A DNA stretch of 64,000 nucleotides, from the NCBI GenBank assembly GCA_963708795.1, contig CAVPUH010000006.1, forward strand, positions 434,001 to 498,000, given 5' to 3'. The DNA comes from DAIQRJ01 sp963708795 (GTDB taxonomy: Bacteria > Actinomycetota > Actinomycetes > Propionibacteriales > DAIQRJ01). Below the pieces are notes generated by a model that saw nothing but the letters and a program-made list of their open reading frames with translations, was not told the DNA's origin and made no database searches. The position numbers and the translations under genes are program-made. Shown here piece after piece: positions 43,147 through 52,485 of this stretch. Position 1 is the stretch's first letter; the number at the start of each line of letters is the position of its first letter.

Positions 43147-44388
43147 ATGACGGTGTCGGACACCGTCGAACTGTCGGGCCACCTGATCGACTCCGGTGTG
43201 CTGTCGGCCGTCCTCGACGACATCGGCGACTACGGCGGTGACTACGTCGTGGACCGACTCGTGCTCGGCAAGGGTCGTGACGACGAGTCCAACGCCCGGA
43301 TCGTCGTGAGCGCTCACGACGAGGATTCGCTCGCCCGCCTGCTGATGCGCCTGCAGACGCGGGGAGCGAACCTGACGACCCACCAGGACGTCGAGGTGTC
43401 CGTCGCCGACCGCGACGGCGTGTTCCCGGAAGGCTTCTACTCGAGCACCAACCTCGACTGCGAGGTCCGGGTCGCGGGGCGCTGGATCCCGGTGGGCACC
43501 CCGGAGATGGACTGCGGCGTGATCCTGGAGGGCAGCGGCGGCTCGGTCTCGGCGCGCACCGTCCCCATGTCGGACGTGCGGACCGGCATGCGTGTGGTCA
43601 CCGGCGTCACCGGTGTCCGTGTCGGCACACCGGCCGCGGTGGCGCTCGGTCGCAACAGCGGCGAGGTGTTCTCCTTCATGGATTCCGCCGTGTCGAGCGA
43701 GAAGCCGCAGGGCCTGCTCGTGCGTCAGATCGCCGATCAGATCCGGGCGGTCCACGACGCCGGTCAGAAGGTGCTGTGGGTCGGCGGTCCGGCGGTGGTG
43801 CACACCGGCGCCGCGCCGGCGATGGTGCGGATGTGCCGGGCCGGTTTCGTCGACGTGCTGTTCGCCGGGAACGCGCTGGCCACGCACGACATCGAGGCGT
43901 CGCTGTTCGGGACGTCACTGGGCGTGGATCTGGCCGCCGGCCACGGCGTCGAGCACGGGCACGAACACCACATCCGCGCGATCAACGTCATCCGCCGATG
44001 CGGGTCGATCGCCGATGCCGTCGACCAGGGTGTGCTGACCGGCGGCCTGATGCACGAACTGGTCCGGCAGGGAAAGCCGTTCGTCCTCGTCGGCTCCGTC
44101 CGCGACGACGGGCCACTCCCCGACGTGTACACCGACGTGATCGACGGCCAGCGGGCGATGCGAGCCGAATTGGCGGGTGTCGGGTTCTGCCTGATGGTGG
44201 CGACCATGCTCCACAGCGTCGGGACCGGCAACCTGCTGCCGGCGTCGATCCCGCTCGTGTGCGTGGACATCAACCCGGCCACGGTGACGAAGCTGGCCGA
44301 CCGTGGTTCGTCCCAGGCACGCGGGATCGTCACGGACGTCGGCCTGTTCCTCGACCAACTGGCTCGCGAGCTGGTTCCGGCCGGCTGA
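43147..44388 (+). CDS. TIGR00300-type protein (LOR/SDH-like, ornithine-cyclodeaminase-related)
   Basis: A 413-aa cytoplasmic protein. It resembles the TIGR00300 family: an N-terminal LOR/SDH-like domain (VELSGHLIDSGVLSAVLDDI) and a C-terminal NAD-binding domain with VLWVGGPAVVHTGAAPAMVR, LFAGNALATHDIEASLFGTS and ATMLHSVGTGNLLPA. Archaeal members and the C-terminal part of cyanobacterial AgrE/ArgZ have been linked to ornithine-to-proline deamination, so an amino-acid role is plausible. No arginine-pathway genes adjoin it. The stop is followed by a short tandem repeat. Confidence 0.65.
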   Translation: MTVSDTVELSGHLIDSGVLSAVLDDIGDYGGDYVVDRLVLGKGRDDESNARIVVSAHDEDSLARLLMRLQTRGANLTTHQDVEVSVADRDGVFPEGFYSSTNLDCEVRVAGRWIPVGTPEMDCGVILEGSGGSVSARTVPMSDVRTGMRVVTGVTGVRVGTPAAVALGRNSGEVFSFMDSAVSSEKPQGLLVRQIADQIRAVHDAGQKVLWVGGPAVVHTGAAPAMVRMCRAGFVDVLFAGNALATHDIEASLFGTSLGVDLAAGHGVEHGHEHHIRAINVIRRCGSIADAVDQGVLTGGLMHELVRQGKPFVLVGSVRDDGPLPDVYTDVIDGQRAMRAELAGVGFCLMVATMLHSVGTGNLLPASIPLVCVDINPATVTKLADRGSSQARGIVTDVGLFLDQLARELVPAG

Positions 44389-44413
44389 CCCACGGCGCCG
44401 ATCAGCCCCGGCT

Positions 44414-44467
44414 GAGTCACCGGTCGCCCGAGTCACCGGTCGCCCGAGTCACCGGTCGCCCGAGTCA
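44414..44467. repeat. 16-bp tandem repeat between converging genes
   Basis: GAGTCACCGGTCGCCC repeats exactly three times (44414, 44430, 44446) and a fourth partial copy (GAGTCA) runs into the stop of the EEP gene. There are no spacers, so it is a slippage repeat and not a CRISPR. Confidence 0.9.
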
Positions 44468-45223
44468 GCGCCGACTGATCAGCGCCATCACGGGCAGATG
44501 GTCGCTCGCGGCCCGGAGCGTGTCGTGAGTGATCGGCTCGTCGTCAGCGGGTTGACCGGCGAGTGCCTCGAGACCGACCCGGTAGTCGAGGACCTCGAGC
44601 CCCTCGGCCGTGAGCACCGCGTCGATCCGTCGATCGGGCCCCACGGACGGAATCGTCAAGCCGGTATGGGCTCCGTGGTCGGCCAGACCGGCCGCCGCCA
44701 GGCTGGCCCACGACCGCTGCTCCGGCGTCTCGTTGAGGTCGGCGCCGAGGACGAGCGGCGCGTCGTACTCGGCGGCGAAGGCGTGCGCCCGGGTCGTCAA
44801 GCGATCGAGATGCCCGGCGCGGCGCTCGACGTCGAGGTCGAGGTGGGTGCCGGCGGCCGCCACCCGGAAGTCGCCGAGCTCGACGATCGCCGCCGCCAGG
44901 CCCCGGCCCTGGACGAACGTCGGCGTCGGGAGCGCCTCCTCGATCGTGGCCACCACCTCTGTCCGCATGGAGGTCCCGATCAGGTTGCCGGCGGCCGCGC
45001 CACCGCCGCCGACCGCATAGAACAGGCCGGCCTCGCGCAGGAGCTCTGCACATCGGGGACGCCAGCGGAACCCCCGCGGCGCCTCCTGCGCGATCAGGAT
45101 GTCGGGCTTCAAAGCCGTCAGCACCCTGACAAGACTGCGGCGGTCGTCACCGACCTTGTGGAGGTTGTACGAGACGACGCGAAACACACCGGCCGACGGC
45201 GTGTCAGCACCCTGATCAGACAT
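44465..45223 (-). CDS. Endonuclease/exonuclease/phosphatase (EEP) family protein
   Basis: A 252-aa metal-dependent phosphohydrolase. EEP motifs in order: VVSYNLHKV (Asn), DILIAQEAPRG (Glu), GTHLDLD, LVLGADLNETPEQ (Asp, Asn), GPDRRIDAVLT (Asp) and AASDHLPVMAL (final His). The substrate could be DNA, a phosphoinositide or a sphingolipid-type ester; sequence does not decide. It lies just past the inositol operon on the same strand, 15 bp from mmsA, so it may be co-transcribed with it. Confidence 0.82.
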   Translation of the reverse strand: MSDQGADTPSAGVFRVVSYNLHKVGDDRRSLVRVLTALKPDILIAQEAPRGFRWRPRCAELLREAGLFYAVGGGGAAAGNLIGTSMRTEVVATIEEALPTPTFVQGRGLAAAIVELGDFRVAAAGTHLDLDVERRAGHLDRLTTRAHAFAAEYDAPLVLGADLNETPEQRSWASLAAAGLADHGAHTGLTIPSVGPDRRIDAVLTAEGLEVLDYRVGLEALAGQPADDEPITHDTLRAASDHLPVMALISRR

Positions 45224-45238
45224 CGACGGGCCCGCCCG

Positions 45239-46750
45239 TCAGTGCGACGTCGGGAAGTGGAACTCCGCGCCGCTGCCCGCACCGCCCGAGCCCGTGCTCG
45301 GCTCCGGCCAGCGGACCGTCACCGCCTTGCCCCGGGTGTAGAACCGCACGCCTTCCTCCCCGTGGATGTGGTGGTCTCCGAACAGCGAGTCCTTCCAGCC
45401 GCCGAAGCTGTGGTAGGCCATCGGCACCGGGATCGGCACGTTGATCCCGACCATGCCGACCGTCACCCGCCGAGTGAACTCGCGGGCCGCGTAGCCGGAC
45501 GAGGTGAACAGCGCGACGCCGTTGCCGTACGGGTTGGCGTTGACGAGATCGATGGCCTCGGCCAGGTCCGCCACCCGGAGGACCGTCAGGACGGGGCCGA
45601 AGATCTCCTCGTCGTACGAGCGCATCCCGACCCGGGCGTGGTCCACCAGGGTGGGTCCGACGAAGAACCCGTCCTCGTGGCCGTCGACCGTCACCTTGCG
45701 GCCGTCGACCACCAGGGTGCCGCCCTCGTCGGTCACCCCGTCGATGATCGACACGATGCGGTCGCGCGACGTCGCGGTCACCACCGGGCCCATGTCGCTC
45801 GACGCGTCCGAGCCGGGCCCGACCCGCACGTCCTCGGCCAGGACCCGCAGTTCCTCGACCAGGCGGTCGGCGACGTCACCGACCGCGACCACGGCCGAGA
45901 TCGCCATGCAGCGCTGACCGGCCGACCCGTATCCCGCGGCGGTGATGTGCTTGGCGGCGAAGGTGATGTCGGCGTCCGGCGCCACGACGGCGTGGTTCTT
46001 CGCACCACCGAGCGCCTGCACCCGCTTGCCGGTTCGGCTGGCCTGCTCGTGCACCGACCGTGCGATCGGTGTGGAGCCGACGAACGACACGGCATCCACG
46101 TCCGGGTGCGCGAGCAGTTGCTGAACGGCGCTCGCATCGCCTTGCAGGACGTTGAAGACGCCGTCCGGCAGTCCGGCCTGCTGCCACAGCCGGGCGATCA
46201 GCTCGGACGCGCCGGGGTCGCGTTCGGATGGTTTGAGCACGAACGTGTTGCCACAGGCGATCGCCACCGGGTGCATCCAGCACGGCACCATCACCGGGAA
46301 GTTGAACGGGGTGATCCCCACGACGACACCGACCGGCTGTCGGAAGCTCACCGCGTCGACGCCGGTCGAGACCTGGTCGTTCACGTCGCCCTTGAGGATC
46401 TGGCCGAGGCCACAGGCGAACTCGATCACCTCGAGGCCGCGCTGCACCTCGCCGGCCGCGTCGGGAACGGTCTTGCCGTGCTCACTGCTGACGATCCGGG
46501 CCAGCTCGTCGGCGTGGGTGGCGACCAGCTCGCGGAAGGCGAAGAGGACCTTCGTGCGGGCCGCGATCGACGTGTCCCGCCAGCGTGTCGACGCCGCCTT
46601 GGCCGCAGCCACCGCGGCGTCGACCCCGGTCGACCCGGCCAGCGCGACCTCGGCCTGGACGGCGCCGGTGGCCGGGTCGAACACCGGCGAGGTCCGCTCC
46701 GAGGCCGCGTCGTGCTCGGCTCCGTCGATCCAGCTCACGATCCGTCTCAT
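45239..46750 (-). CDS. mmsA: CoA-acylating methylmalonate-semialdehyde dehydrogenase
   Basis: Last step of inositol breakdown: malonic semialdehyde to acetyl-CoA with NAD and CoA. The 503-aa ALDH has the N-terminal FDPATGAVQAEVALA, the MMSDH-specific FNFPVMVPCWMHPVA, SFVGSTPIARSVH and the catalytic Cys in GYGSAGQRCMAIS. The C-terminal motif VNVPIPV-type (INVPIPVPMAYHSFGGWKDS) is typical of MmsA/IolA. The ATG overlaps the iolD stop as ATGA. It is the last catabolic gene of the operon. Confidence 0.94.
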   Translation of the reverse strand: MRRIVSWIDGAEHDAASERTSPVFDPATGAVQAEVALAGSTGVDAAVAAAKAASTRWRDTSIAARTKVLFAFRELVATHADELARIVSSEHGKTVPDAAGEVQRGLEVIEFACGLGQILKGDVNDQVSTGVDAVSFRQPVGVVVGITPFNFPVMVPCWMHPVAIACGNTFVLKPSERDPGASELIARLWQQAGLPDGVFNVLQGDASAVQQLLAHPDVDAVSFVGSTPIARSVHEQASRTGKRVQALGGAKNHAVVAPDADITFAAKHITAAGYGSAGQRCMAISAVVAVGDVADRLVEELRVLAEDVRVGPGSDASSDMGPVVTATSRDRIVSIIDGVTDEGGTLVVDGRKVTVDGHEDGFFVGPTLVDHARVGMRSYDEEIFGPVLTVLRVADLAEAIDLVNANPYGNGVALFTSSGYAAREFTRRVTVGMVGINVPIPVPMAYHSFGGWKDSLFGDHHIHGEEGVRFYTRGKAVTVRWPEPSTGSGGAGSGAEFHFPTSH

Positions 46751-48727
46751 GGCGTCTCCTCCACCGTCTCGGCCCGCTCACTGGGCCGGACCAGCGATCG
46801 CTGGCTCTGCTTGTCCTTCTCGTATCCCGCGCGGGCGTTCTGCGTCGACGCCAGGGTCGAGACCTCGGCCACCGGCACGTCCCACCAGGCGCCGCCGTCC
46901 GGCCCGGGCCGCAGGGGGTCGGTGTGGATCTGGATGAGCGTCACCGCGCCGGATCCCTTCGCCTGCGTCAAGGCGGCCCGGAACGCCGCCAGGCTGTCGG
47001 CGCGCACGACAGTGGCCCCGAGGCTCTGGGCGTTCGCGGCGAGGTCGACGGGGAGCGGCTCGCCGTCGTGGCGGCCGGTCACCGGATTCCGGTACCGGTA
47101 CGCGGTGGCGAAGCGCTGCGCTCCGACCGAGTCGGACAGGGCTCCGATGGACGCGTAGCCATGGTTCTGCACGAGCACGATGGTCAGGGGGAGGTGCTCG
47201 GCGACGGCCGTCACGATCTCCGTCGCGAGCATCAGGTACGACCCGTCGCCGACGAGCACGACGACGTCGCGGTCTCGGGCGGCCATCGAGACCCCGAGAC
47301 CGGCGGCGATCTCGTAGCCCATGCAGGAGAATCCGTACTCCACGTGGTAGGCCTGCGGATCCCGCGCCCGCCACAGCGCGTGCAGGTCACCGGGCATGCT
47401 CCCGGCCGCGTTGATGACCACGTCGCGGTCGTCGAGGACGTCGTTGACGATGCCGAGCACCTCGACCTGCGACGGCAGGGACTCCGCGTCCGCCAGCGGC
47501 GGCGCCTCCCCGGGTGGGAGCGTCGACGGGTTGCCCGGCGCGGTCAGCCGACCCGCGTAGGCGTCGTCGGTCAGCCGGGTCCAGGCCTCGACGAGCGAGG
47601 TGGCCTGTTCGGTCAGCTCGGTCTCGACGTGCCAACCGGTCATGCGTTCGGTCAGGCCACGCAGGCTCTCCCGGGCGTCGCCGGTCACCATCACGCCGCC
47701 CTGCTTGGCCGCGTCGAACGCCGAGACGTTGAGATTGACGAACGCGACGTCGGGATTCGCGAACACCGAGCGGCTCGCGGTGGTGAAGTCGGAGTACCGG
47801 GTGCCGATCCCGATCACGACGTCGGCCTGCGCGGCCAGGGTGTTGGCAGCCGACGTTCCCGTGGCCCCGACGGCCCCGACCGACTGCGGGTGGTCCCACG
47901 GCAGCGAGCCCTTACCGGCCTGCGTCTCCCCCACCGGGATGCCGGTGGCCTCGACGAACGCGGCCAGGGCATCCGTGGCCTCCGCGTAGGTCACGCCGCC
48001 ACCGGCGACGATCAACGGACTGCGTGCACTGGTGATCAGGGCGGCCGCCCGGTCGAGGGCCGCGGTGTCAGCCTGCTGACGGGCTACGTGCCAGATCCGC
48101 GGCTCGAACAACTCGACCGGCCAGTCGTGGGCCTCCGCCTGGACATCCTGAGGCAGGCAGAGCGTGACCGCGCCGGTCTCCGCCGGGTCGGTCAGGACCC
48201 GCATCGCCGAGAGCAGCGCCGACGGGAGCTGCTCGGGCGCGGTAGACCCGGTCGAAGTAGCGCGACACCGGCCGGAACGCGTCGTTGACGCTGACGTCGC
48301 CGGTACGCGGGTCCTCGAGCTCCTGCAGCACCGGGTTGGCGACCCGGGTGGCGAAGACGTCACCCGGGAGCAGGAGGACCGGAAGCCGATTCACCGTCGC
48401 CAGCGCCGCGCCGGTGACCATGTTGGTCGCACCCGGTCCGATCGAGGTCGTGCACGCCATCGCGGCCAGGCGGTTCCGCATGCGCGCGTAGCCGATGGCC
48501 GCGTGCACCATGCCCTGCTCGTTGCGGGCCTGGTGGTAGGGCATCGCGTCGGGGTCCTCGACCGCGCTCTGCAGGAGCGCCTGCCCGAGCCCGGCCACGT
48601 TGCCATGGCCGAAGATCCCGAAGCAGCCGGGGATCAGCCGGGTGGTCCGGCCGTCGCGTTCGCTGTACTGGACGGCCAGGAACCGGAGCAGCGCCTGCCC
48701 GACCGTCAGACGTTGGGTCGCACTCAT
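46747..48727 (-). CDS. iolD: IolD, trihydroxycyclohexane-dione hydrolase (frame break near 48239)
   Basis: ThDP enzyme that opens the inositol-derived ring (3D-trihydroxycyclohexane-1,2-dione to 5-deoxy-glucuronate). Expected product is 659 aa. The N-terminal PYR domain has the activating Glu in ARNEQGMVHAAIGYAR. The C-terminal PP domain has VLVGDGSYLMLATEIV and VQNHGYASIGALS. The two parts are in different frames; removing one base in CGCGCCC (48238-48240) gives FDRVYRPEQLPSALL and rejoins them. Length is 3n+1. The ATG at 48727 overlaps the iolB stop as ATGA. Confidence 0.9.
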
Positions 48728-49689
48728 CCGCTCTCTCCTCGCTGCTGTGGCGTCGGTGTCGCGACGGCGTCCGGTCCGGTCAGCGGGAGTCGCGGGTCGA
48801 CCGGCTGGTCGGCCCATGTCCCACGGATCCAGGCGCGTTCGGGGTCGTCGCGGATCAACCAGGCCCGTTCGGCCGACGGCCCCGCCATCACGTTCAGGTA
48901 GTACATGTCGTAGCCCGGAGAGGCCATCGAGGGGCCGTGCCAGCCGTGCGGCATCGCCACGACGTCCCCGGTGCGGACCTCCGCCAACACGTCGATCGGG
49001 CGGTCGTCGGTGCCGTAGACCCGCTGGTACCCCACACCGGGCCCGACACCGTCAGCGGCTGCGGGTACGTCGATCTCGTAGTAGTAGATCTCCTCGAGCA
49101 CGGACTCCTCGCCGGCGACGTCCTCGTCGTGCTTGTGCGGAGGGTAGGACGACCAGTTGCCACCGGGCGTCAAGACCTCGACCGCGATCAGACGGTCGGC
49201 GTCGAAGACACCGGCGGCGGCGAAATTGTTGACCTGACGACTGCACGCCCCGGCCCCCCGCAGTTCCACCGGTACGGCATCAGCGGGCTGATGGCGCGGC
49301 GGGAACGCCCGCTCGCACCGTGCCCCGGTGACGGCGAGACGTCCACCGACGTCGCCGGTGGCTCTGATGGCGACCCGCGATCCCCTGCCCACGTAGCAGA
49401 AGTCACTCACGCCCGTGAACACGCTGCCGCGACCGGTGAGGGTGAAGTCGTGGACGCTCGGGTCGTCTCCGACGGTCACGGCGACGTCGACGTCGCGAAC
49501 CGACAACGGCAGCAACACGAACTCCTCGTCGCCACTGTCGAGGACCACCCGCTCCCCCGCTGTCAGGTCGAGGACCCGAAGGCTGCTGTACGTCCAGCCC
49601 GCCGTGGCCGGGGTCAGGACGACCGACGCTCCGGCGGCCGCGAGGCTGCCGGCCGGGAAGTGGTGCTCCCTAGTCGTCGGTTCGGTCAT
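48724..49689 (-). CDS. iolB: IolB, 5-deoxy-glucuronate isomerase
   Basis: Cupin isomerase converting 5-deoxy-glucuronate to 2-deoxy-5-keto-gluconate. The 321-aa product shows the cupin metal motif SYPPHKHDEDV with the following EEIYYYEID, and the late MPHGWHGPSMASPGYDMYYLNVMAG. The N-terminal half is the second beta-barrel. ATG 49689 (PMTEPTTREH) is used; an upstream in-frame ATG at 49734 overlaps the aldolase stop as ATGA and is equally possible. Confidence 0.9.
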   Translation of the reverse strand: MTEPTTREHHFPAGSLAAAGASVVLTPATAGWTYSSLRVLDLTAGERVVLDSGDEEFVLLPLSVRDVDVAVTVGDDPSVHDFTLTGRGSVFTGVSDFCYVGRGSRVAIRATGDVGGRLAVTGARCERAFPPRHQPADAVPVELRGAGACSRQVNNFAAAGVFDADRLIAVEVLTPGGNWSSYPPHKHDEDVAGEESVLEEIYYYEIDVPAAADGVGPGVGYQRVYGTDDRPIDVLAEVRTGDVVAMPHGWHGPSMASPGYDMYYLNVMAGPSAERAWLIRDDPERAWIRGTWADQPVDPRLPLTGPDAVATPTPQQRGESG

Positions 49690-49730
49690 CGGGTCAGTCT
49701 CCATCGATCCGCCGGTCATCGATCGTCGCG

Positions 49731-50609
49731 TCATCGGCCCAGCAGCGACACGGCTGCGGACACGGCCGCCCGTACGTCGCCGTCCGGCGGGAACAGCATC
49801 GACCGCCCGACCATCAGGCCGCGCACGGACGGAAGGGCCAGCGCCTGCGCCCATCCCTGCCGCTGCGCTTCCGGGTCGTCGTCGACCTCGCCGCCCAGCA
49901 GCACGACCGGCAGGCTCGTCGACGCCGCCACCCGTTCGAACTCCTTCACCACCGGGAGCTTGAGCCAGGTGTACGCGGACGTGTCGCCCAGGCCGGCGGC
50001 GATCACCGCCGATTCGACGACGGAATCCGTCCGGAGATCGTTCGCCAGCCGGCCGCCACTACGGCGGGAGAGGAACGGCTCGACGATCGCGACGGTGCGA
50101 GCGGCCGCAAGGCCACTCACCCATTCGGCGGCCCGTTCGAGCGCCGCCGCGCTCGCGTCGTCGTCACGGTCGACGCGCAACAACATCTTGGCGCCGTCGA
50201 GCCCATGCCGGGTGACGGACTCGACCGTGGCACCGGTCAGCCGGTCGTCGATCTCGAACACCGAGGCTGGAAGCCCGCCGCGATTGATCGAGCCGATGGC
50301 GAGCTTGCTCTCCAGCGCCCCCGTGAGCACCAGGTCGTCGAGGAGGTCGGGCGCCGCCAGCACACCGTCCACGGCGGGGTTGGCGAGCACGGTGACCAGG
50401 TGTTCCAGCAGCCGCTCACGATCCGCCATCGCGAACCGGTCCTCACCGGCTGCCAACGCGCCCCGGGCGACGTGGTCGGCGGCCACCACGAACAGCCGCC
50501 CGTCGGCGCCGATGAAGCGGCGGCGCCCGCGAGCGGCCCAGGCGCGGGCGATCGCGTCCGGATCGCTCACCCGGGTCTCGACGATGGCCGCCAGCAGTCG
50601 GTCGCTCAC
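49731..50609 (-). CDS. Cgl0159-type (beta/alpha)8 aldolase, probable 2-deoxy-5-keto-gluconate-6-phosphate aldolase
   Basis: A 292-aa TIM-barrel protein of the DeoC/FbaB-like class seen in actinobacterial inositol operons. It is likely the enzyme splitting 2-deoxy-5-keto-gluconate-6-phosphate (the IolJ step). Visible features: LFVVAADHVARGALAAG (strand 1), GSINRGGLPASVFEIDDR, GAKMLLRVDRDD (the Lys is the likely Schiff-base or phosphate residue), TWLKLPVVKEF and LPVVLLGGEVDDD. The GTG at 50609 overlaps iolC as GTGA. No class II IolJ gene is present, which supports the assignment. Confidence 0.75.
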   Translation of the reverse strand: MSDRLLAAIVETRVSDPDAIARAWAARGRRRFIGADGRLFVVAADHVARGALAAGEDRFAMADRERLLEHLVTVLANPAVDGVLAAPDLLDDLVLTGALESKLAIGSINRGGLPASVFEIDDRLTGATVESVTRHGLDGAKMLLRVDRDDDASAAALERAAEWVSGLAAARTVAIVEPFLSRRSGGRLANDLRTDSVVESAVIAAGLGDTSAYTWLKLPVVKEFERVAASTSLPVVLLGGEVDDDPEAQRQGWAQALALPSVRGLMVGRSMLFPPDGDVRAAVSAAVSLLGR

Positions 50610-51574
50610 AGGTCGCTCCCCACGAACGCGCGCAACTGGTCGAGGTCCGGCATCGCCGACGAGCAGGCGAGCTGACCGGCGACGTAGGCGCCGGCCGCGT
50701 TCGCCAGCCGGATCGTCCGCTCCAACGGCCAGCCCGCCAGCAGCCCGTGACACAGCGCACCGCCGAAGCCGTCCCCCGCACCCAGCCCGTTGACCACCTC
50801 GACCGGGACCGGCTCGACGACGACGCGTTCGGTGGCGGTCCGGGCCAGCGTGCCGGCCGGCCCCTGCTTCACCACGGCGAGGTCGATCCCCAACGCCAGC
50901 AGGGCATCAGCAGCTTCCTCCGGGACCTCGGTGCCGACCGCCGCGTTCACCTCGGCCCGGTTGCCCACGGCGACGGTGGCCGAGCGCAGCGCGCGCTGGT
51001 AGACGTCCCGGCACTCGGCGAGGTCGGGCCAGAGTTCGGGCCGGTAGTCCAGGTCGATGATCGTGATGCCCCGACTGTCGGGATCGAGCGACGAGGCCCG
51101 GTGCTCCAGGGCCGACAGCGTGGCCGTCCGGCTCGGCTCGACCGACAGCCCGGTGCCGGTCACCCAGAAGACGTCCGCCGCGGCGACCGCGTCCAGGTCG
51201 AGCTCCTCGAAGCGGATGTCGACGTCGGGCGCATGCGGATAGCGGTAGAAGTAGAGCGGGAAGTCATCCGGCGGGAAGAGCTCGCAGAACACGATCGGCG
51301 TCGGGAGCCCGGCCACCGGCGTCACCCACCGGTCGTCCACGCCGAACCCGCGCAGCGCGTCGTGGACGAACTCGCCCATCGGGTCGGCGCCGGTCCGGGT
51401 GATCAGAGCGACGTCGTGCCCGTATCGGGCGGTCGCCACCGCCACGTTGGTCGGCGAGCCGCCCAGGAACTTGTGGAAGTTCTCGATCTTGCTCAGGGGA
51501 ACGCCGACCCGGTCGGGATAGAGGTCGACGCCTACCCGGCCCATCGTGAGGAGCTCGAACCGTGGCGCCGTCAT
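50606..51574 (-). CDS. iolC: IolC, 5-dehydro-2-deoxygluconokinase
   Basis: PfkB-family kinase that phosphorylates 2-deoxy-5-keto-gluconate. The 322-aa product has the N-terminal GRVGVDLYPDRVGVPLSKIE and FLGGSPTNVAVATARYG (PfkB motif 1), and the C-terminal VNGLGAGDGFGGALCHGLL with the catalytic Asp (about 262). The ATG at 51574 overlaps the TIM-barrel gene as ATGA, and its stop overlaps the aldolase start. Confidence 0.92.
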   Translation of the reverse strand: MTAPRFELLTMGRVGVDLYPDRVGVPLSKIENFHKFLGGSPTNVAVATARYGHDVALITRTGADPMGEFVHDALRGFGVDDRWVTPVAGLPTPIVFCELFPPDDFPLYFYRYPHAPDVDIRFEELDLDAVAAADVFWVTGTGLSVEPSRTATLSALEHRASSLDPDSRGITIIDLDYRPELWPDLAECRDVYQRALRSATVAVGNRAEVNAAVGTEVPEEAADALLALGIDLAVVKQGPAGTLARTATERVVVEPVPVEVVNGLGAGDGFGGALCHGLLAGWPLERTIRLANAAGAYVAGQLACSSAMPDLDQLRAFVGSDL

Positions 51575-52485
51575 GACGCGACCACCGCGGCCAGGTACTC
51601 GAGGCTCGCGATGACGTCGACGACCGGTCCGTCGCCGGGTGGGGGGTCGCTGTGCAGCACGGTGTCCTGCTCGAGCACGTACCAGCCCCGGTAGCCGGCC
51701 GTCTCGAGGGAGCCGACGATCGCGGCCACGTCGACGTCGCCCTGCCCGAGCGGTCGGTAGAGCCCGATCTTGACCGCTTCGGTGTACGTGAGTTCGCCGC
51801 TTCGGACCCGGGTGGCCAGGTCGGCGTCCACGTCCTTCAGGTGCACGTGGGCGATCCGCTGCGGGTACTCGGCAGCCAGCGCCACCGGATCGGCACCGCC
51901 GACGAGGAGGTGGCCGGTGTCGAGACACAGCCCGATGCCGCAGCCGTGCAGTACCCGGGCGACGTCGCCCGCCGTCTCGACCATGGTGCCGACGTGCGGG
52001 TGCAGGGTGGCGGTGATGCCCGCCTCCGCGGCGACGTCGGCGGCGAGATCGAGGCGCGCGAGCAGCCTGGCCCAGCCGTCGCCGTCGAGCTCGGGACGGG
52101 TGTCGTAGCCGTCGAGCCCGGTGTCGGCGGCCAGCACGAGGGTGCCGGCGGACATCGCGGTGAAGTGCGCGAGCCGGGCGCGGACGCCTTCGGTGATCAC
52201 GTCGCCCACGCTGCCGTCGGCCGGACCGTCGGCGTGCAGGACGACGGGGACGAACCCGCCGACACACGTCAGCCCGGCCACCTCGAGTTCGGTCGCCGCC
52301 CCCACCGCGTCGGCGGGGAGGAAGCCGTCGGGTCCCAGTTCGGTGGCGACCAACCCGACCTCGGACATCTCGCGGAGGACCCGCTCGACGGGCATCTGGT
52401 GACCCCAGCCGGGAACCTCGCAGACGCCCCAGGAGATCGGCGCACCGGCGACCCGGCCGGTCAGCGGGCCCAGATCGACACTCAT
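51571..52485 (-). CDS. Sugar-phosphate isomerase/epimerase family TIM barrel, IolE/IolH-like
   Basis: A 304-aa xylose-isomerase-like TIM barrel. Start motif GAPISWGVCEVPGWGHQMPVE and TELGPDGFLP are typical of members in inositol operons. Metal-site residues appear in TATLHPHVGTMVET, GLCLDTGHLLVGG, RIAHVHLKDVD and WYVLEQDT. It probably acts as the inosose dehydratase (IolE step) or an inosose isomerase (IolI/IolH). No other IolE candidate is in the operon. The ATG overlaps the dehydrogenase stop as ATGA. Confidence 0.75.
   Translation of the reverse strand: MSVDLGPLTGRVAGAPISWGVCEVPGWGHQMPVERVLREMSEVGLVATELGPDGFLPADAVGAATELEVAGLTCVGGFVPVVLHADGPADGSVGDVITEGVRARLAHFTAMSAGTLVLAADTGLDGYDTRPELDGDGWARLLARLDLAADVAAEAGITATLHPHVGTMVETAGDVARVLHGCGIGLCLDTGHLLVGGADPVALAAEYPQRIAHVHLKDVDADLATRVRSGELTYTEAVKIGLYRPLGQGDVDVAAIVGSLETAGYRGWYVLEQDTVLHSDPPPGDGPVVDVIASLEYLAAVVAS

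Noticed and set aside
44414..44467. CRISPR-like array
   Set aside because: Repeats are contiguous without spacers, only three units, and no cas gene is near.
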